Assembly (NCBI GenBank): GCA_001799615.1
Contig: MGTU01000028.1
Span: forward strand, 91,761 to 155,760
Length of the DNA stretch: 64,000 bases
Direction: 5' to 3'
Source of the DNA: Elusimicrobia bacterium GWA2_61_42
GTDB lineage: Bacteria > Elusimicrobiota > Elusimicrobia > Elusimicrobiales > UBA9959
Every line of letters starts with the position of its first letter. Positions within the stretch are counted from its first letter, which is position 1. The notes under the pieces are model-generated. The model did not search any database. It was not told the DNA's origin and saw only the letters and a program-made list of their open reading frames with translations. Below, one piece after another: positions 1-8,323 of the stretch. The position numbers and the translations under genes are program-made.

Positions 1-566
1 GAGAGGCTGTGCCTGGCTATATCCAGGACGGATTTCCTCAGTTCCCGGACGGCCAGCGGCCCCGGCACCGGGGTCTTGGCGACGGCTATTTTGCATAGCC
101 GCGTGTGGGCGTGCAGGCATTCCGTCCAAAGGGCCAGGTTCGTTCTGGCTTCCGCCAGGGCGGAAGGGGGGCCTTCCGGGGGCAGCGCCGGGAAGGCGCG
201 GATATCGCCCCAGGCGTAATAAATTTCCTGTTCCCGCTCCGTAACGATGATCGGTTCCCCCATTACGGGGAAGAAAAGCCTGAAAGCGCGGTAGAACCTG
301 TTCCACTCCAGCAAAAAGCCGGCGGCCTGGTCGGGGGGGAGTTCGCCGATCTCCATTACGACGTCGATATCGCTTATCCCCGGCTCCCAGTCGCCGGAGG
401 CGTAGCCCCGGTGGACTTTTATGGAAACGATATCGGGAAATAAAAAGCTGGCGAGCCGGCGGAACACAAGCCAGGCTGCGCGGTAGTAGAATGTGAAGAA
501 AAAGCGGAACAAGGCGATCCGGCTGAGCCTGATAACGGCTATCCTTGTCCAGACTTTTATCGGCAT
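1..566 (-). CDS. Nucleotidyltransferase-domain protein, 3' end missing
   Basis: I translated this minus-strand frame directly. It is open from an ATG at 566 to the left window edge (about 188 residues visible), so the C terminus is missing. Residues 1-45 are basic and aromatic. Around residues 53-71 is GYASGDWEPGISDIDVVMEI, which fits the polymerase-beta-type nucleotidyltransferase signature (a G(S/D) turn followed by DxD). Such domains transfer an NMP to a protein, sugar or small molecule; the substrate here is unknown. It begins 2 nt after the stop of the PqqD-like gene, so the two are probably co-transcribed and translationally linked. The family call rests on one motif; the pairing with a PqqD-like protein is the main contextual clue. 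Confidence 0.6.
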   Translation of the reverse strand, partial: MPIKVWTRIAVIRLSRIALFRFFFTFYYRAAWLVFRRLASFLFPDIVSIKVHRGYASGDWEPGISDIDVVMEIGELPPDQAAGFLLEWNRFYRAFRLFFPVMGEPIIVTEREQEIYYAWGDIRAFPALPPEGPPSALAEARTNLALWTECLHAHTRLCKIAVAKTPVPGPLAVRELRKSVLDIARHSL

Positions 567-568
567 TA

Positions 569-862
569 TTAGACGGATCGGGAGATAATTTTCTGGGACT
601 CCAGCGTTTTAACCAGTTCCACCACGTCTTTTCTGACTTTGGCGGCGTCGGCGCCGAATTCCGCGGCCAGGGTTTTGATTATCTCCGAAAGCGGAGTATT
701 TTTACAGATAAGCTCCCAAACGAAGACCGCGGTGGGGTTCATCGAGTAGTAGTCGCTGGTTTTGACGTTAAGGAGAACTATTTCATTAGCGACTTTGCGC
801 GAAGCTATATCGGGAGAGGGCTTCCAGGAGGCGTTGAAAATGTCGTCAGTATTTTTGGCCAT
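569..862 (-). CDS. PqqD-like peptide-binding protein (RiPP recognition element fold)
   Basis: A 97-residue protein with the PqqD layout: an N-terminal beta segment (PDIASRKVANEIVLLNVKTS), a YYSMNPTAVFVWELI stretch, then helices with DVVELVKTLESQKII. PqqD-family domains bind leader peptides for radical SAM and other RiPP-modifying enzymes, but stand-alone copies also occur in cell-surface and sugar-modification loci. I chose the ATG at 862 over an in-frame ATG at 889 because a near-perfect extended -10 (TGGTATAAT on the minus strand) lies between them and would sit inside the longer frame. Transcription would then start at or within a base or two of this ATG. The nucleotidyltransferase gene follows after 2 nt. 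It diverges from the operon starting at 1035. Confidence 0.7.
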   Translation of the reverse strand: MAKNTDDIFNASWKPSPDIASRKVANEIVLLNVKTSDYYSMNPTAVFVWELICKNTPLSEIIKTLAAEFGADAAKVRKDVVELVKTLESQKIISRSV

Positions 863-868
863 AACCTG

Positions 869-877
869 ATTATACCA
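869..877 (-). promoter_or_regulatory. Extended -10 promoter of the pqqD-like gene
   Basis: On the minus strand the sequence reads TGGTATAAT, a consensus -10 with the TGn extension. It ends 6 nt before the ATG at 862, so the predicted start of transcription falls at or next to that ATG. No convincing -35 box is seen, which is compatible with an extended -10 promoter. Confidence 0.6.
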
Positions 878-889
878 TAGATAAAACAA

Positions 890-912
890 GGGTTTCCACC
901 GGCCGGAAACCC
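890..912. other. Stem-loop in the divergent intergenic region
   Basis: GGGTTTCC at 890-897 pairs with GGAAACCC at 905-912 around a 7-nt loop. On the minus strand it is followed by a T-rich run (TTGTTTTATC), so it looks like a weak terminator placed just upstream of the pqqD promoter. On the plus strand there is no T run. It could insulate the two divergent units. The role is inference. Confidence 0.4.
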
Positions 913-1034
913 CCTGTTAAGGCGCGAAGCGCGTTTGCGCTATTTATTATAAATTTGCTAGTTTCTTTAGCGAGAGTACACGCAGTACCTAGCCCCAGGG
1001 CTGAAGCTTTGGCTGACCGCGGCCCTCAACGCTT

Positions 1035-4000
1035 ATGAACCCACCAGCCGGCCAATCCCCCCAGCGAGCCAGATATTCGAAGATCTCCTGCTACGGCAGG
1101 TCGATGGATTTCTTTTTCGCTTCCGGCGACTCCCTGGTCCTGGACTCCGAAGCCAAGAATACCCCCGAAAAGATAAAAGCCGGCGACATCATCGCCTACC
1201 TGGACTGGGCGGACGCTCCGCTGGTCTCCGTGCACCGCGTGATGCTGAGGTTTACGGGCAAGGACGGCGGCGCCAGGTTCCTCACGAAGGGGGACGGCAA
1301 CCTCTGGTTCGACCCGCCGGTAAGCGCGGGCCAGGTGCTGGGCAAAGTTGTGGAGATCCGGCGTCCCGGGCTGGAGCCGCTGGGCATAGACCTCGGGCCT
1401 GGCCGCGGCGCCGGGCTTTTGATAGCCGGCTACAGCTATTTCGCCGTACTGGCCGTCCGCGCCTGTGAAAGCGCCGCCGGCCTGCTGCAGCGCGCGGTCT
1501 GCCTGGGCGCTGCCGCGGCGGCCGGGTCGGGCCGCTGTTTCCCGCTGTTCCGTCATCTCCTGCCCGCGCTTTTAAGAACGGGGCTTTGGGCCGACCTCAA
1601 CCGCCATGAGAGTTTCTACGCGGTTTTCTCCTGGCTGCCGGGGAAACTGGCGAAGGCGGCGCGCGCGGCCGGGGGGCGGCAGGCATTCCCCATGGCGGCC
1701 GCGGAGCAGCCCGCAGAAACCTTTCTTTCCGGCAATATCAGGGAACGCCTGGTTCTTTCCGGCCGCGTCACGATAGGCGGGGACGTTACCATACTGCCGG
1801 GCGCCTCCCTGGTGCTGCAGCCCGGCGCCAGCGTTAACTTCGCCGCCGGCAAGTCTTCGAACAGCCGCGCCCTGAGGACCGCCGGCAGGGACGTGCTGAA
1901 CTTCGAGAACGGCAAATTGTGCAAACTCCTCGTCTACGGCGAGTTCGTCTGCGCGGGCAGCGCGGAGGCCCCGGTGCGCCTGGGCGGAAGCGGCGACAAA
2001 TGGGATGCCCTGATCTTCCTGGGCCGTTCGACCGGGCGCCTGGACAACGTCCTGTTCTCCGGCGCCGCCAACCCGCTGCGGGTCATGGATTTCGCCCGCG
2101 TGCGGCTGACAAGCGTCGGCGCGGGGCAGGTTAAGGAATTCTGCGTTCTGTCCGGCTGTGCTTCGGTGGAACTCAGGCAGACCCGGCTGGACGGAGTTGC
2201 GGCGCCCGCGGCCGCGCATGACCTGGCGCGCCTGACGGCCAGGGACTGCAGTTTTGTTAATTCCGGCGCCGCGGTCCGCGTCTCGGGGCTGGCCCGCTGC
2301 CGGCTTACCCGCTGCGTTTTCTCCGCTTTTTCCGAATACGCCCTGCGCGCCGACGAAGCCGGCGCCGTCTTCGCGGGGAATTGCTCCGTTTCAGGGGGGG
2401 AACTGCCGATCTTCGGCGCGGGCGGCAGCTCGCTGCGGCTGCGCGGGACCGAGATCACTAAAGCCGCCGGCCCCGCGGTGACCTTCCAGGGCCGGTCCTT
2501 GAAGGTTACGGGCTGCCGGGTGCACGGTAATTTCAAGGCGGTCCTGTTTTCGGGCGGGCGCGCCGCTCTTAAGTCCTCGGTCTTCTCCCGCAATACGGTC
2601 TTCGCCCTCGACGCCGCCCGCGGCGACGTAAGCGCCGAGGATTGCGTGTTCGAGGCCGGCGCGCCGGGCGCCGCGGGGCAGGGCGGGCCCGTTATTTCCT
2701 TCCGCGGCGGCACCCTGGAACTTACCCGCTGCCAGCTGCGCGACAACGCCAGGGCGCTGCTGTTAGCGGGCAGGCGCGCCAGGCTGAAGGCTTGCGTCTT
2801 TTCCCGGAATTCCATCTTTACCGTGGACGCCGTTTCAGGCGACCTTACGGCCGAGAACTGCGTGTTCGACGCTAACTCCGGCGGGCCGGTCCTGACTTTC
2901 CGCGGGCGCCGTCTCGAAATCAGCGCCGCCGAGGCGCGGGACAATGCCGGGGGCCTCCTGATCTTCGGGCGGCAGGCGTTCATTACCGCCTCGGTTTTCC
3001 TGCGCAACGCCGGGGCGGGCCTTGAACTGAACAAAGGCCTGCTCCAGGCCGCCGGCTGCAGCTTCGTCTCGAACCAGGAAGGGTTCAGGGCGGGCGCCGG
3101 GGTGCGCGCGCGGCTGACCAGGTGTTCGTTCAGCTCTTCCGCGGCTTGCGCCGTCAGCGCCGGGCAACCCGGGGCGCGGGTAGAGCTGGCCGAAACGGAA
3201 ATAGACGGCTGCCGGCGCGGCGTCCACGCGGCCGGTTCCCGCGTCCTGCTGGAAGGCGCGGTCATACGCGGCTGCCTGGAAAGGGGGCTTTTCCTCGAGG
3301 CCGGCGCCGCCCTGGACTGCCGCGGCGGCGAGATCTTTGGCTGCGCCGCCCAGGCGGTACGTCTCGAAACTGGCGCCTGGCTGCGGATGGCGGGCACGCG
3401 CATCGCCGGCAACGGCGACGGGATCTCGGCCGAGGACGGGACGGTCCGCCTCGATGACGTGCGCTTCGCGGACAACGCGGGAACATCCATAAGTCTTAAC
3501 GGCGGCGCGCACAAAGTCGAAAACTGTTCGCTGCAGCGCGGCGGCGTAGGCGTAGGCGTATACAAGAACGGCCGCTGCGACGCCAGGGACGTGACCGTCT
3601 CGGGAACGAAGGGGGCGGCGCTGGAGGTATCGGCGGCGCTGGCCCGCGTCTCAAATATTCGGATCCGCGCCTGCGCCGCCGGCGTGAAAGCCGAAAGCGG
3701 GGCCAGGCTGGAAGCTGTCGGCCTCAGCATCGACGGCGTGCGGGCCCACGGCCTGCTCGCGCGCGGCGGTTCCTTCATACAGGCCGACGGCGTGGAAATT
3801 CTCAATTGCGGCGGCAGCGCGGTGCTGGCCTCAAACCTCTGCGGCCTCCGCCTGAAGTCGCTTAAGGCCGAAAAATGCGCGGTCGGCCTGACGCTGGAGC
3901 AGGGCGGTTCGGCCAGGCTGGAAGCAGCGCGGCTGACGGACATAGCCGGCTGCTGCGTGAGCTGTTCCGGCGGAACGCTGGACGCCGCGGCCGTGACCCT

Positions 4001-4724
4001 GCTGCGCGCCAATACCGGGTTTTCAATAACTGAAGGCGGTGCGGCCGGAATCAGGAACTCCGAAGTTGCGGACATGGCCGGCTCCTGCGTCAGTTGTTCC
4101 GCCGGCAAGGTGAACGCCTGGGACGTGAAGCTGCTGCGGGGTAAAGCCGGGTTCTCGCTGCATTCCGGCGCCGCGGCCGGGATCACGCGCGCGGAAATAA
4201 GCCTGATGGCCGCGGGGCTGGAGGCGACCGGCGGCTCCGCCGCCCGCCTTAAAAACAGCGTGCTGCAAAACTGCGGACGGGGCGCCTGGCTGCAGGACGG
4301 CTCCTCCGCCGAGGTCCTTGGCGGCCGCTTCGAAAGCAGCGCCGACGCGGGGATCTACGCCGACGGCGGCGCCTGTTCGGCGCGCGGCACCGCTTTCAGC
4401 AAGAACAATATAGGCGTGTTCGCCGACCGTGGCGCCGAAGTCCGGCTCCGGAACGCGCGGTTCTCCGGCAACAGGACCGGCCTCAAGGCGGACAACGGCG
4501 CCAGGGTTAATCTGGCGGCTTCGACGATAAGCGGCTGCGAATGGGACGGCGTCTGGTGCGGCGGCAACGCCGCCCTGGTGCTTGCGAACAATACCTTCGC
4601 GTCCAACCGCCACGGCATAAAAGAGGACGGGCCCTGCGCAGTCAGCGCGGCCGACAACAAATTCAGGGAGAACAGCGCCGCCGACCACCTGGCCTGGCCG
4701 AGGCAGCCGCGGGTTTTGGTATGA
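1035..4724 (+). CDS. Chimera: S26-type signal-peptidase-like domain fused to a right-handed beta-helix
   Basis: A 1229-residue protein. Residues about 20-125 resemble the SipW/ER-type S26 peptidase core: GRSM with Ser23 as candidate nucleophile, GDSLVL, AGDIIAY, SVHRV with His67 as candidate general base, then FLTKGD. Residues about 130-165 include a hydrophobic stretch that may be a membrane segment. From about residue 225 to the end lie dozens of short beta-helix coils of the 'G..VRL.....SGN..G' type, with near-duplicate coils around residues 960-1060. Parallel beta-helices often bind or cut polysaccharide or act as surface structures. No classical signal peptide is visible. The start at 1035 has no clear Shine-Dalgarno site and leaves only 22 residues before Ser23. 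The stop overlaps the next ATG (ATGA), so this is the first gene of the operon running to 9070. Confidence 0.65.
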   Translation: MNPPAGQSPQRARYSKISCYGRSMDFFFASGDSLVLDSEAKNTPEKIKAGDIIAYLDWADAPLVSVHRVMLRFTGKDGGARFLTKGDGNLWFDPPVSAGQVLGKVVEIRRPGLEPLGIDLGPGRGAGLLIAGYSYFAVLAVRACESAAGLLQRAVCLGAAAAAGSGRCFPLFRHLLPALLRTGLWADLNRHESFYAVFSWLPGKLAKAARAAGGRQAFPMAAAEQPAETFLSGNIRERLVLSGRVTIGGDVTILPGASLVLQPGASVNFAAGKSSNSRALRTAGRDVLNFENGKLCKLLVYGEFVCAGSAEAPVRLGGSGDKWDALIFLGRSTGRLDNVLFSGAANPLRVMDFARVRLTSVGAGQVKEFCVLSGCASVELRQTRLDGVAAPAAAHDLARLTARDCSFVNSGAAVRVSGLARCRLTRCVFSAFSEYALRADEAGAVFAGNCSVSGGELPIFGAGGSSLRLRGTEITKAAGPAVTFQGRSLKVTGCRVHGNFKAVLFSGGRAALKSSVFSRNTVFALDAARGDVSAEDCVFEAGAPGAAGQGGPVISFRGGTLELTRCQLRDNARALLLAGRRARLKACVFSRNSIFTVDAVSGDLTAENCVFDANSGGPVLTFRGRRLEISAAEARDNAGGLLIFGRQAFITASVFLRNAGAGLELNKGLLQAAGCSFVSNQEGFRAGAGVRARLTRCSFSSSAACAVSAGQPGARVELAETEIDGCRRGVHAAGSRVLLEGAVIRGCLERGLFLEAGAALDCRGGEIFGCAAQAVRLETGAWLRMAGTRIAGNGDGISAEDGTVRLDDVRFADNAGTSISLNGGAHKVENCSLQRGGVGVGVYKNGRCDARDVTVSGTKGAALEVSAALARVSNIRIRACAAGVKAESGARLEAVGLSIDGVRAHGLLARGGSFIQADGVEILNCGGSAVLASNLCGLRLKSLKAEKCAVGLTLEQGGSARLEAARLTDIAGCCVSCSGGTLDAAAVTLLRANTGFSITEGGAAGIRNSEVADMAGSCVSCSAGKVNAWDVKLLRGKAGFSLHSGAAAGITRAEISLMAAGLEATGGSAARLKNSVLQNCGRGAWLQDGSSAEVLGGRFESSADAGIYADGGACSARGTAFSKNNIGVFADRGAEVRLRNARFSGNRTGLKADNGARVNLAASTISGCEWDGVWCGGNAALVLANNTFASNRHGIKEDGPCAVSAADNKFRENSAADHLAWPRQPRVLV

Positions 4725-5674
4725 TTCCATTAATGAAACCGGCAAAAAAAGCTTTCCTGTTCCCGGGACATTCCGTCAGGCTCGGCATGGGACACCGTGA
4801 GCCGCCGCTGGCGCCGGCCGCGGCCCGGCTTTATGCCGCGGCGGAAAAGATCCTCGGGTATGATATCTCCGCGCTCATGAAAGCCGGCCCCCTGGAAGAG
4901 CTGCGCAGGACCCGTAATTCCCAGCCCGCCGTCTTCCTGGCCAGCCTCGCGGCTTTTTACGACCTGGCCGCGCTCGGGGTCGCCCCGGAGATCCTGGCCG
5001 GACGTTCCCTGGGCGATCTTACCGCGGTGGTGGCTTCGGGCGCCCTGTCCTTCGAAGAGGGGCTGGCCCTCATCAAGCGGCGGGGGGAGATCTTCGAGCG
5101 CGCCTGCGCCCGCCACCCCGGCCGCATGGCGGTGCTGCTGGGCTTGCCTGAAGAAAGCGCGCGCGGCATCTGCGCGCAAGCCGCCGCTTCGGGCGGCGTC
5201 TGCGAGATCGCCGGCGTCAATACGGATTCCAATTTCGTCATTTCCGGCACCGCGGCCGCGGTAGGCGCCGCCGAGCGCGCGGCCCGCGGCAGCGGGGCTC
5301 ACGTGATGGACATCGCCATGCCGGGGCCGTTCCATTCCTCCCTGATGCGGGAAGCCGGGCTGGAGTTCGGAGAGCTCCTGGACAAGACGGGATTCAGCGA
5401 ACCGCGGCTGCCCATAGTGAACGAAAGGTCGCCGAGCGGCTTCGTCGGCGGGTGCGCGGAGCTGAGGGAATTCCTGACGGCGCAGATCCACACCGGGGTG
5501 AACTGGAAACAAAGGACCGCCATCATGCAGGCGGCCGGCGTCGGTGTTATCTGCGAACTCGGCCCGTCGCAGGGAATGGCGCGGATAGCCTCAGGCCTGA
5601 TCCCGGGCAGCTCTTTTTACGAAGTGGAGACCCACGCCGAGGCCGCGGCTTTTGCCGCCAGCCTGGCGGCCTGA
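4721..5674 (+). CDS. FabD-like acyltransferase with altered active-site motifs
   Basis: A 317-residue protein aligning end to end by motif with malonyl-CoA:ACP transacylases. Present are NSQPAVF (Gln68), the nucleophile elbow around Ser96, an RRGE segment (Arg121, the position that binds the malonyl carboxylate in FabD) and GPFHSSLM with the catalytic His205. Two signatures deviate: the elbow is GRSLG instead of GHSxG, and the oxyanion-loop FPGQGSQ is FPGHSVR. Normal FabD lies with fabH, fabG and acpP; none are here. It starts inside the stop of the beta-helix gene (ATGA overlap; an alternative ATG is at 4733) and is followed after 5 nt by the radical SAM gene. I infer a dedicated acyltransferase of this operon rather than the housekeeping FabD. 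Confidence 0.75.
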   Translation: MIPLMKPAKKAFLFPGHSVRLGMGHREPPLAPAAARLYAAAEKILGYDISALMKAGPLEELRRTRNSQPAVFLASLAAFYDLAALGVAPEILAGRSLGDLTAVVASGALSFEEGLALIKRRGEIFERACARHPGRMAVLLGLPEESARGICAQAAASGGVCEIAGVNTDSNFVISGTAAAVGAAERAARGSGAHVMDIAMPGPFHSSLMREAGLEFGELLDKTGFSEPRLPIVNERSPSGFVGGCAELREFLTAQIHTGVNWKQRTAIMQAAGVGVICELGPSQGMARIASGLIPGSSFYEVETHAEAAAFAASLAA

Positions 5675-5679
5675 ACCTT

Positions 5680-7275
5680 ATGGAAAAGACCGGGATAGAC
5701 ATACTGCTGGTTTCCGAGTCCGACCATTTCCTGCCGGCCGCTGACCTGCGCGCGGGCGCCAACGCTTTCTCGCCCGTCTACGAATACCTCAATAAGCCCC
5801 TGGCTGACCTGGGGCTCCCGTTCCAGTACACGCTGAACTCGCCGCAGCGCTGCCCCCTGGCCGTTCTCGCCGGCTATCTTTCCGGCGCCGGCTTCTCCTG
5901 CGCCATAGCAGACAATATCTTCCGCGACGGCGAGGAGGCAAAGCGCTTTGAGGCCCTGCTCGCCGGCCGCCCTGCCGTGGTGGGCATTTCCTCCAGTTCC
6001 CTGCATCTGACAGAAAGCGCCGCGGCCATAGCGGCGACGGTCCGCCGCCTGTCCCCGTCGTCGGTGATAGCGCTGGGCGGGTGCGGCCTGAATTTTAACG
6101 GCGGCCTGGCGGCCTGCGCCGACGTGGTCGTCCAGGGCGACGGAGAGCTGGCGCTGGAGGAACTGCTTAAAGCCGTCAAGTCGGGGACGCAGGCCAAAGA
6201 CCTGCCGCGCGTCCTGGCTTCGGCCAGAAAAGGGCAGGATGGGATCTTGCGGCTGGACGGCAGGCGGAACCTGGGGCTGGACTATCTGCCGGCCTGGCCG
6301 CTTTACTCCAGCCTGCCCTCCTCGTGCTTTCCCGTGGAGGCCTCGAAAGGCTGCGCGCATTCCTGCGTGTTCTGCAGTTACCCCGAGCGGGGGAACCAGG
6401 AATACCGGCCGGTCGGGTCGGTTATCAGGGAACTTAATTTCCTGGTCCGCGAACTCGGGGCGCGGTATCTCCGTTTTGTGGACACCAACCTGACCTCCGA
6501 CCCGGCGTACGTCGAGGAACTCTGCCGCCTGCTGGTCCGCGAGAAGCTCCAGGTCCCCTGGTCGTGCTTTGCCAGGGTGGACGAGCTGGCCGCGCGGCCG
6601 GAGCTGTGCGCGCGCATGGCCGACGCGGGCTGCTTCTGGATCTACGGCGGGGCGGAATCAGCGGACGGGGGGATACTGGCCGGCATGAAAAAAGGTTTCG
6701 GCCCCGCCGATATCCTGAAAGGCGTAAACAATGTGAAGGCCGCCGGGATGGCCTTCCACGGCAATTTCGTGGTCGGTTTTCCCGGCGAGACCGCCGCCAC
6801 TTTGGCGCGCGCCCGCGAACTGATAGCCTCCTCGGGGATGGACACGGTGTCCTTCACCGTCCTGGGCCTCACGGCCCCGTTGTCCGCGCAGGCCGAGCGA
6901 AACCCGCAGGCTTTCGCCGGGCTGGCCAGGCATGAAAACCACTGGAAACACGCCACGATGGATTTCGACGAAGCGCGGATTGCCGCCGCCGCCCTGATAC
7001 GCGCCCTGGCCCTGAAAGACGGCGCGCCGGTGATAGCCTCGCACGGCATAGCCATGTACTACCTGCTGGGCGGCGGGCTGGATTTTTCGGAGGTCCTGGC
7101 TTATTTCTCGGCGGTACGCGATTATCACCGGGCGGCAGGGACCGCCGGCGCGGCGGCCGCGGCGCGGGCCGCGGGAACGATACGAACGCTTTACGCGCGG
7201 ACAGCCGCTAATTTCGGATGGCGCGGCGAGGCAGGCTCGCCCGCAAAAAAGGACAGGCTCCATGACGAACATTGA
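5680..7275 (+). CDS. B12-binding-domain radical SAM enzyme
   Basis: A 531-residue protein. Residues about 60-165 form a cobalamin-binding-like Rossmann domain (AGYLSGAGFSCAIADN, VVGISSSS, VIALGGCG, VVVQGDGE). Residues about 215-450 are the radical SAM core, with the cluster motif CAHSCVFC (Cys225, Cys229, Cys232), then FVDTNLTSD, IYGGAES and NFVVGFPGET. Architecturally it belongs to the B12-binding radical SAM class, which includes methylases and ring-forming or tailoring enzymes. The cobalamin DxHxxG motif is not evident, so cofactor binding may be base-off without a His ligand. I start it at 5680, five bases after the FabD-like stop. It overlaps the next gene by 14 nt. The substrate is unknown. 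Confidence 0.85.
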   Translation: MEKTGIDILLVSESDHFLPAADLRAGANAFSPVYEYLNKPLADLGLPFQYTLNSPQRCPLAVLAGYLSGAGFSCAIADNIFRDGEEAKRFEALLAGRPAVVGISSSSLHLTESAAAIAATVRRLSPSSVIALGGCGLNFNGGLAACADVVVQGDGELALEELLKAVKSGTQAKDLPRVLASARKGQDGILRLDGRRNLGLDYLPAWPLYSSLPSSCFPVEASKGCAHSCVFCSYPERGNQEYRPVGSVIRELNFLVRELGARYLRFVDTNLTSDPAYVEELCRLLVREKLQVPWSCFARVDELAARPELCARMADAGCFWIYGGAESADGGILAGMKKGFGPADILKGVNNVKAAGMAFHGNFVVGFPGETAATLARARELIASSGMDTVSFTVLGLTAPLSAQAERNPQAFAGLARHENHWKHATMDFDEARIAAAALIRALALKDGAPVIASHGIAMYYLLGGGLDFSEVLAYFSAVRDYHRAAGTAGAAAAARAAGTIRTLYARTAANFGWRGEAGSPAKKDRLHDEH

Positions 7276-8323
7276 AAAAATAGAGAAACTTCTGGATCAG
7301 GGAAAATTCGCCGCCGCGGCCGCAGCTCTGAAGAAAAGCAAGCCGGCTCCCGCCGAGCGGGGGCGCTGGAGCCTGCTGAACGGCGAGGCTTTGCGCGGCC
7401 TAGGACTTTTCGGTCTGGCGCTCAGGGAATACGCCGCCGCCCGCAAGGCGGCCCGGGGCAACGAGGAACTGGAGCTGGAAGCCCGGCTCAGCGAGGCGCG
7501 CTGCAACAGGGCGCTCGGCGGCGACGCCGCCGCTCTGGCCTGCGCTAAGCGGGCTTTGGCCCTCTCGAAAAAACTGGATCTCTACCAGAACGAAGCCGGG
7601 CTGGAGTGGGCGCTGGCGCTGCGTCTCGTAGGGCGCCTGCCCGAGGCCGCCGGGCTGCTGGAAGGTACGCTGAAGACTTACCGGCGCTCTTCCGACCACG
7701 CCGGGGCCGCGTTCGTGCTGTGGGCGCTGGGCGGGCTTTACCGCCTGCAGGGGCGATACCAGGCCGGCATAAACGCCTTCGAGGAGTCGCTCAAGGCCGC
7801 CCATAAAGCGGGTGACGAAGCCGCGGCCGGGTACGCGCTGTTCGGGCTGGGCGGCATCCTGCGGGTGGCGGGGTTCATGGGCCGCGCGCTCGACTGCTAT
7901 GTGCGGGCCAGGAAGTCTTTCGCGGCCACCGACGACGCTTTCGCCAAGGCCTACGCCGAGTGCGGCACGGCCAACGTGCTGCGCCAGCTCGGCAGGCTGG
8001 AAGAGGCCTATGCCGGCTATACGCGGGCGCATAAGCTGTACTCCGGGCTGTCCGATTGGGCCGACCTGGGTTTTGTCGAGTGGGGGATGGGGGAAATAAA
8101 GAAAAAGAACGGCAATTTCGGGGAGGCGCTCAAGCATTACCTCAAGGCCGGGAAACTGTTCAAAGGGCGTTCCGAGCCCCGCGGCGAGGCGCTGACCATG
8201 CTTTCCCTGGGCACGCTCTACTACCTGAAGGGGGAAACGACTCGCGCCGAGCGGCAGCACGACGCGGCCATGAAATTCATCCGCCGCCACGGTCTGCACA
8301 CCCACCTGGAGACCTTTACCTAG
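7262..8323 (+). CDS. Tetratricopeptide-repeat protein
   Basis: A 353-residue, all-helical protein without signal peptide, built of about eight TPR-like helix pairs. Clear units include the ones around LWALGGLYRLQGRYQAGINA, YALFGLGGILRVAGFMGRAL, CGTANVLRQLGRLEEAY and LSLGTLYYLKGETTRAE. TPR proteins act as scaffolds for protein-protein or peptide contacts. Lying between a radical SAM enzyme and a methyltransferase, and overlapping the former by 14 nt, it may hold the substrate or assemble the enzymes; that is inference. Its stop abuts the next start codon with no gap. Confidence 0.8.
   Translation: MTNIEKIEKLLDQGKFAAAAAALKKSKPAPAERGRWSLLNGEALRGLGLFGLALREYAAARKAARGNEELELEARLSEARCNRALGGDAAALACAKRALALSKKLDLYQNEAGLEWALALRLVGRLPEAAGLLEGTLKTYRRSSDHAGAAFVLWALGGLYRLQGRYQAGINAFEESLKAAHKAGDEAAAGYALFGLGGILRVAGFMGRALDCYVRARKSFAATDDAFAKAYAECGTANVLRQLGRLEEAYAGYTRAHKLYSGLSDWADLGFVEWGMGEIKKKNGNFGEALKHYLKAGKLFKGRSEPRGEALTMLSLGTLYYLKGETTRAERQHDAAMKFIRRHGLHTHLETFT

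Noticed and set aside
863..889. Longer PqqD start at 889
   Set aside because: The nine extra residues would be encoded by a consensus extended -10 box; the ATG at 862 fits both family length and the promoter.
890..1034. Small RiPP precursor gene between pqqD and the S26-like gene
   Set aside because: I looked in all frames for a short frame with a ribosome site; stops are frequent and none begins with a plausible start codon.
1934..4186. 750-codon open frame on the minus strand across the beta-helix gene
   Set aside because: It is antisense to a well-supported repeat protein, has shadow-type Ser/Pro/Arg-rich composition, and matches no family. Long antisense frames are expected in GC-rich DNA.
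5452..5679. Upstream start for the radical SAM gene within the FabD-like gene
   Set aside because: The extension is a shadow of the FabD-like gene; the ATG at 5680 directly after its stop is the natural start.
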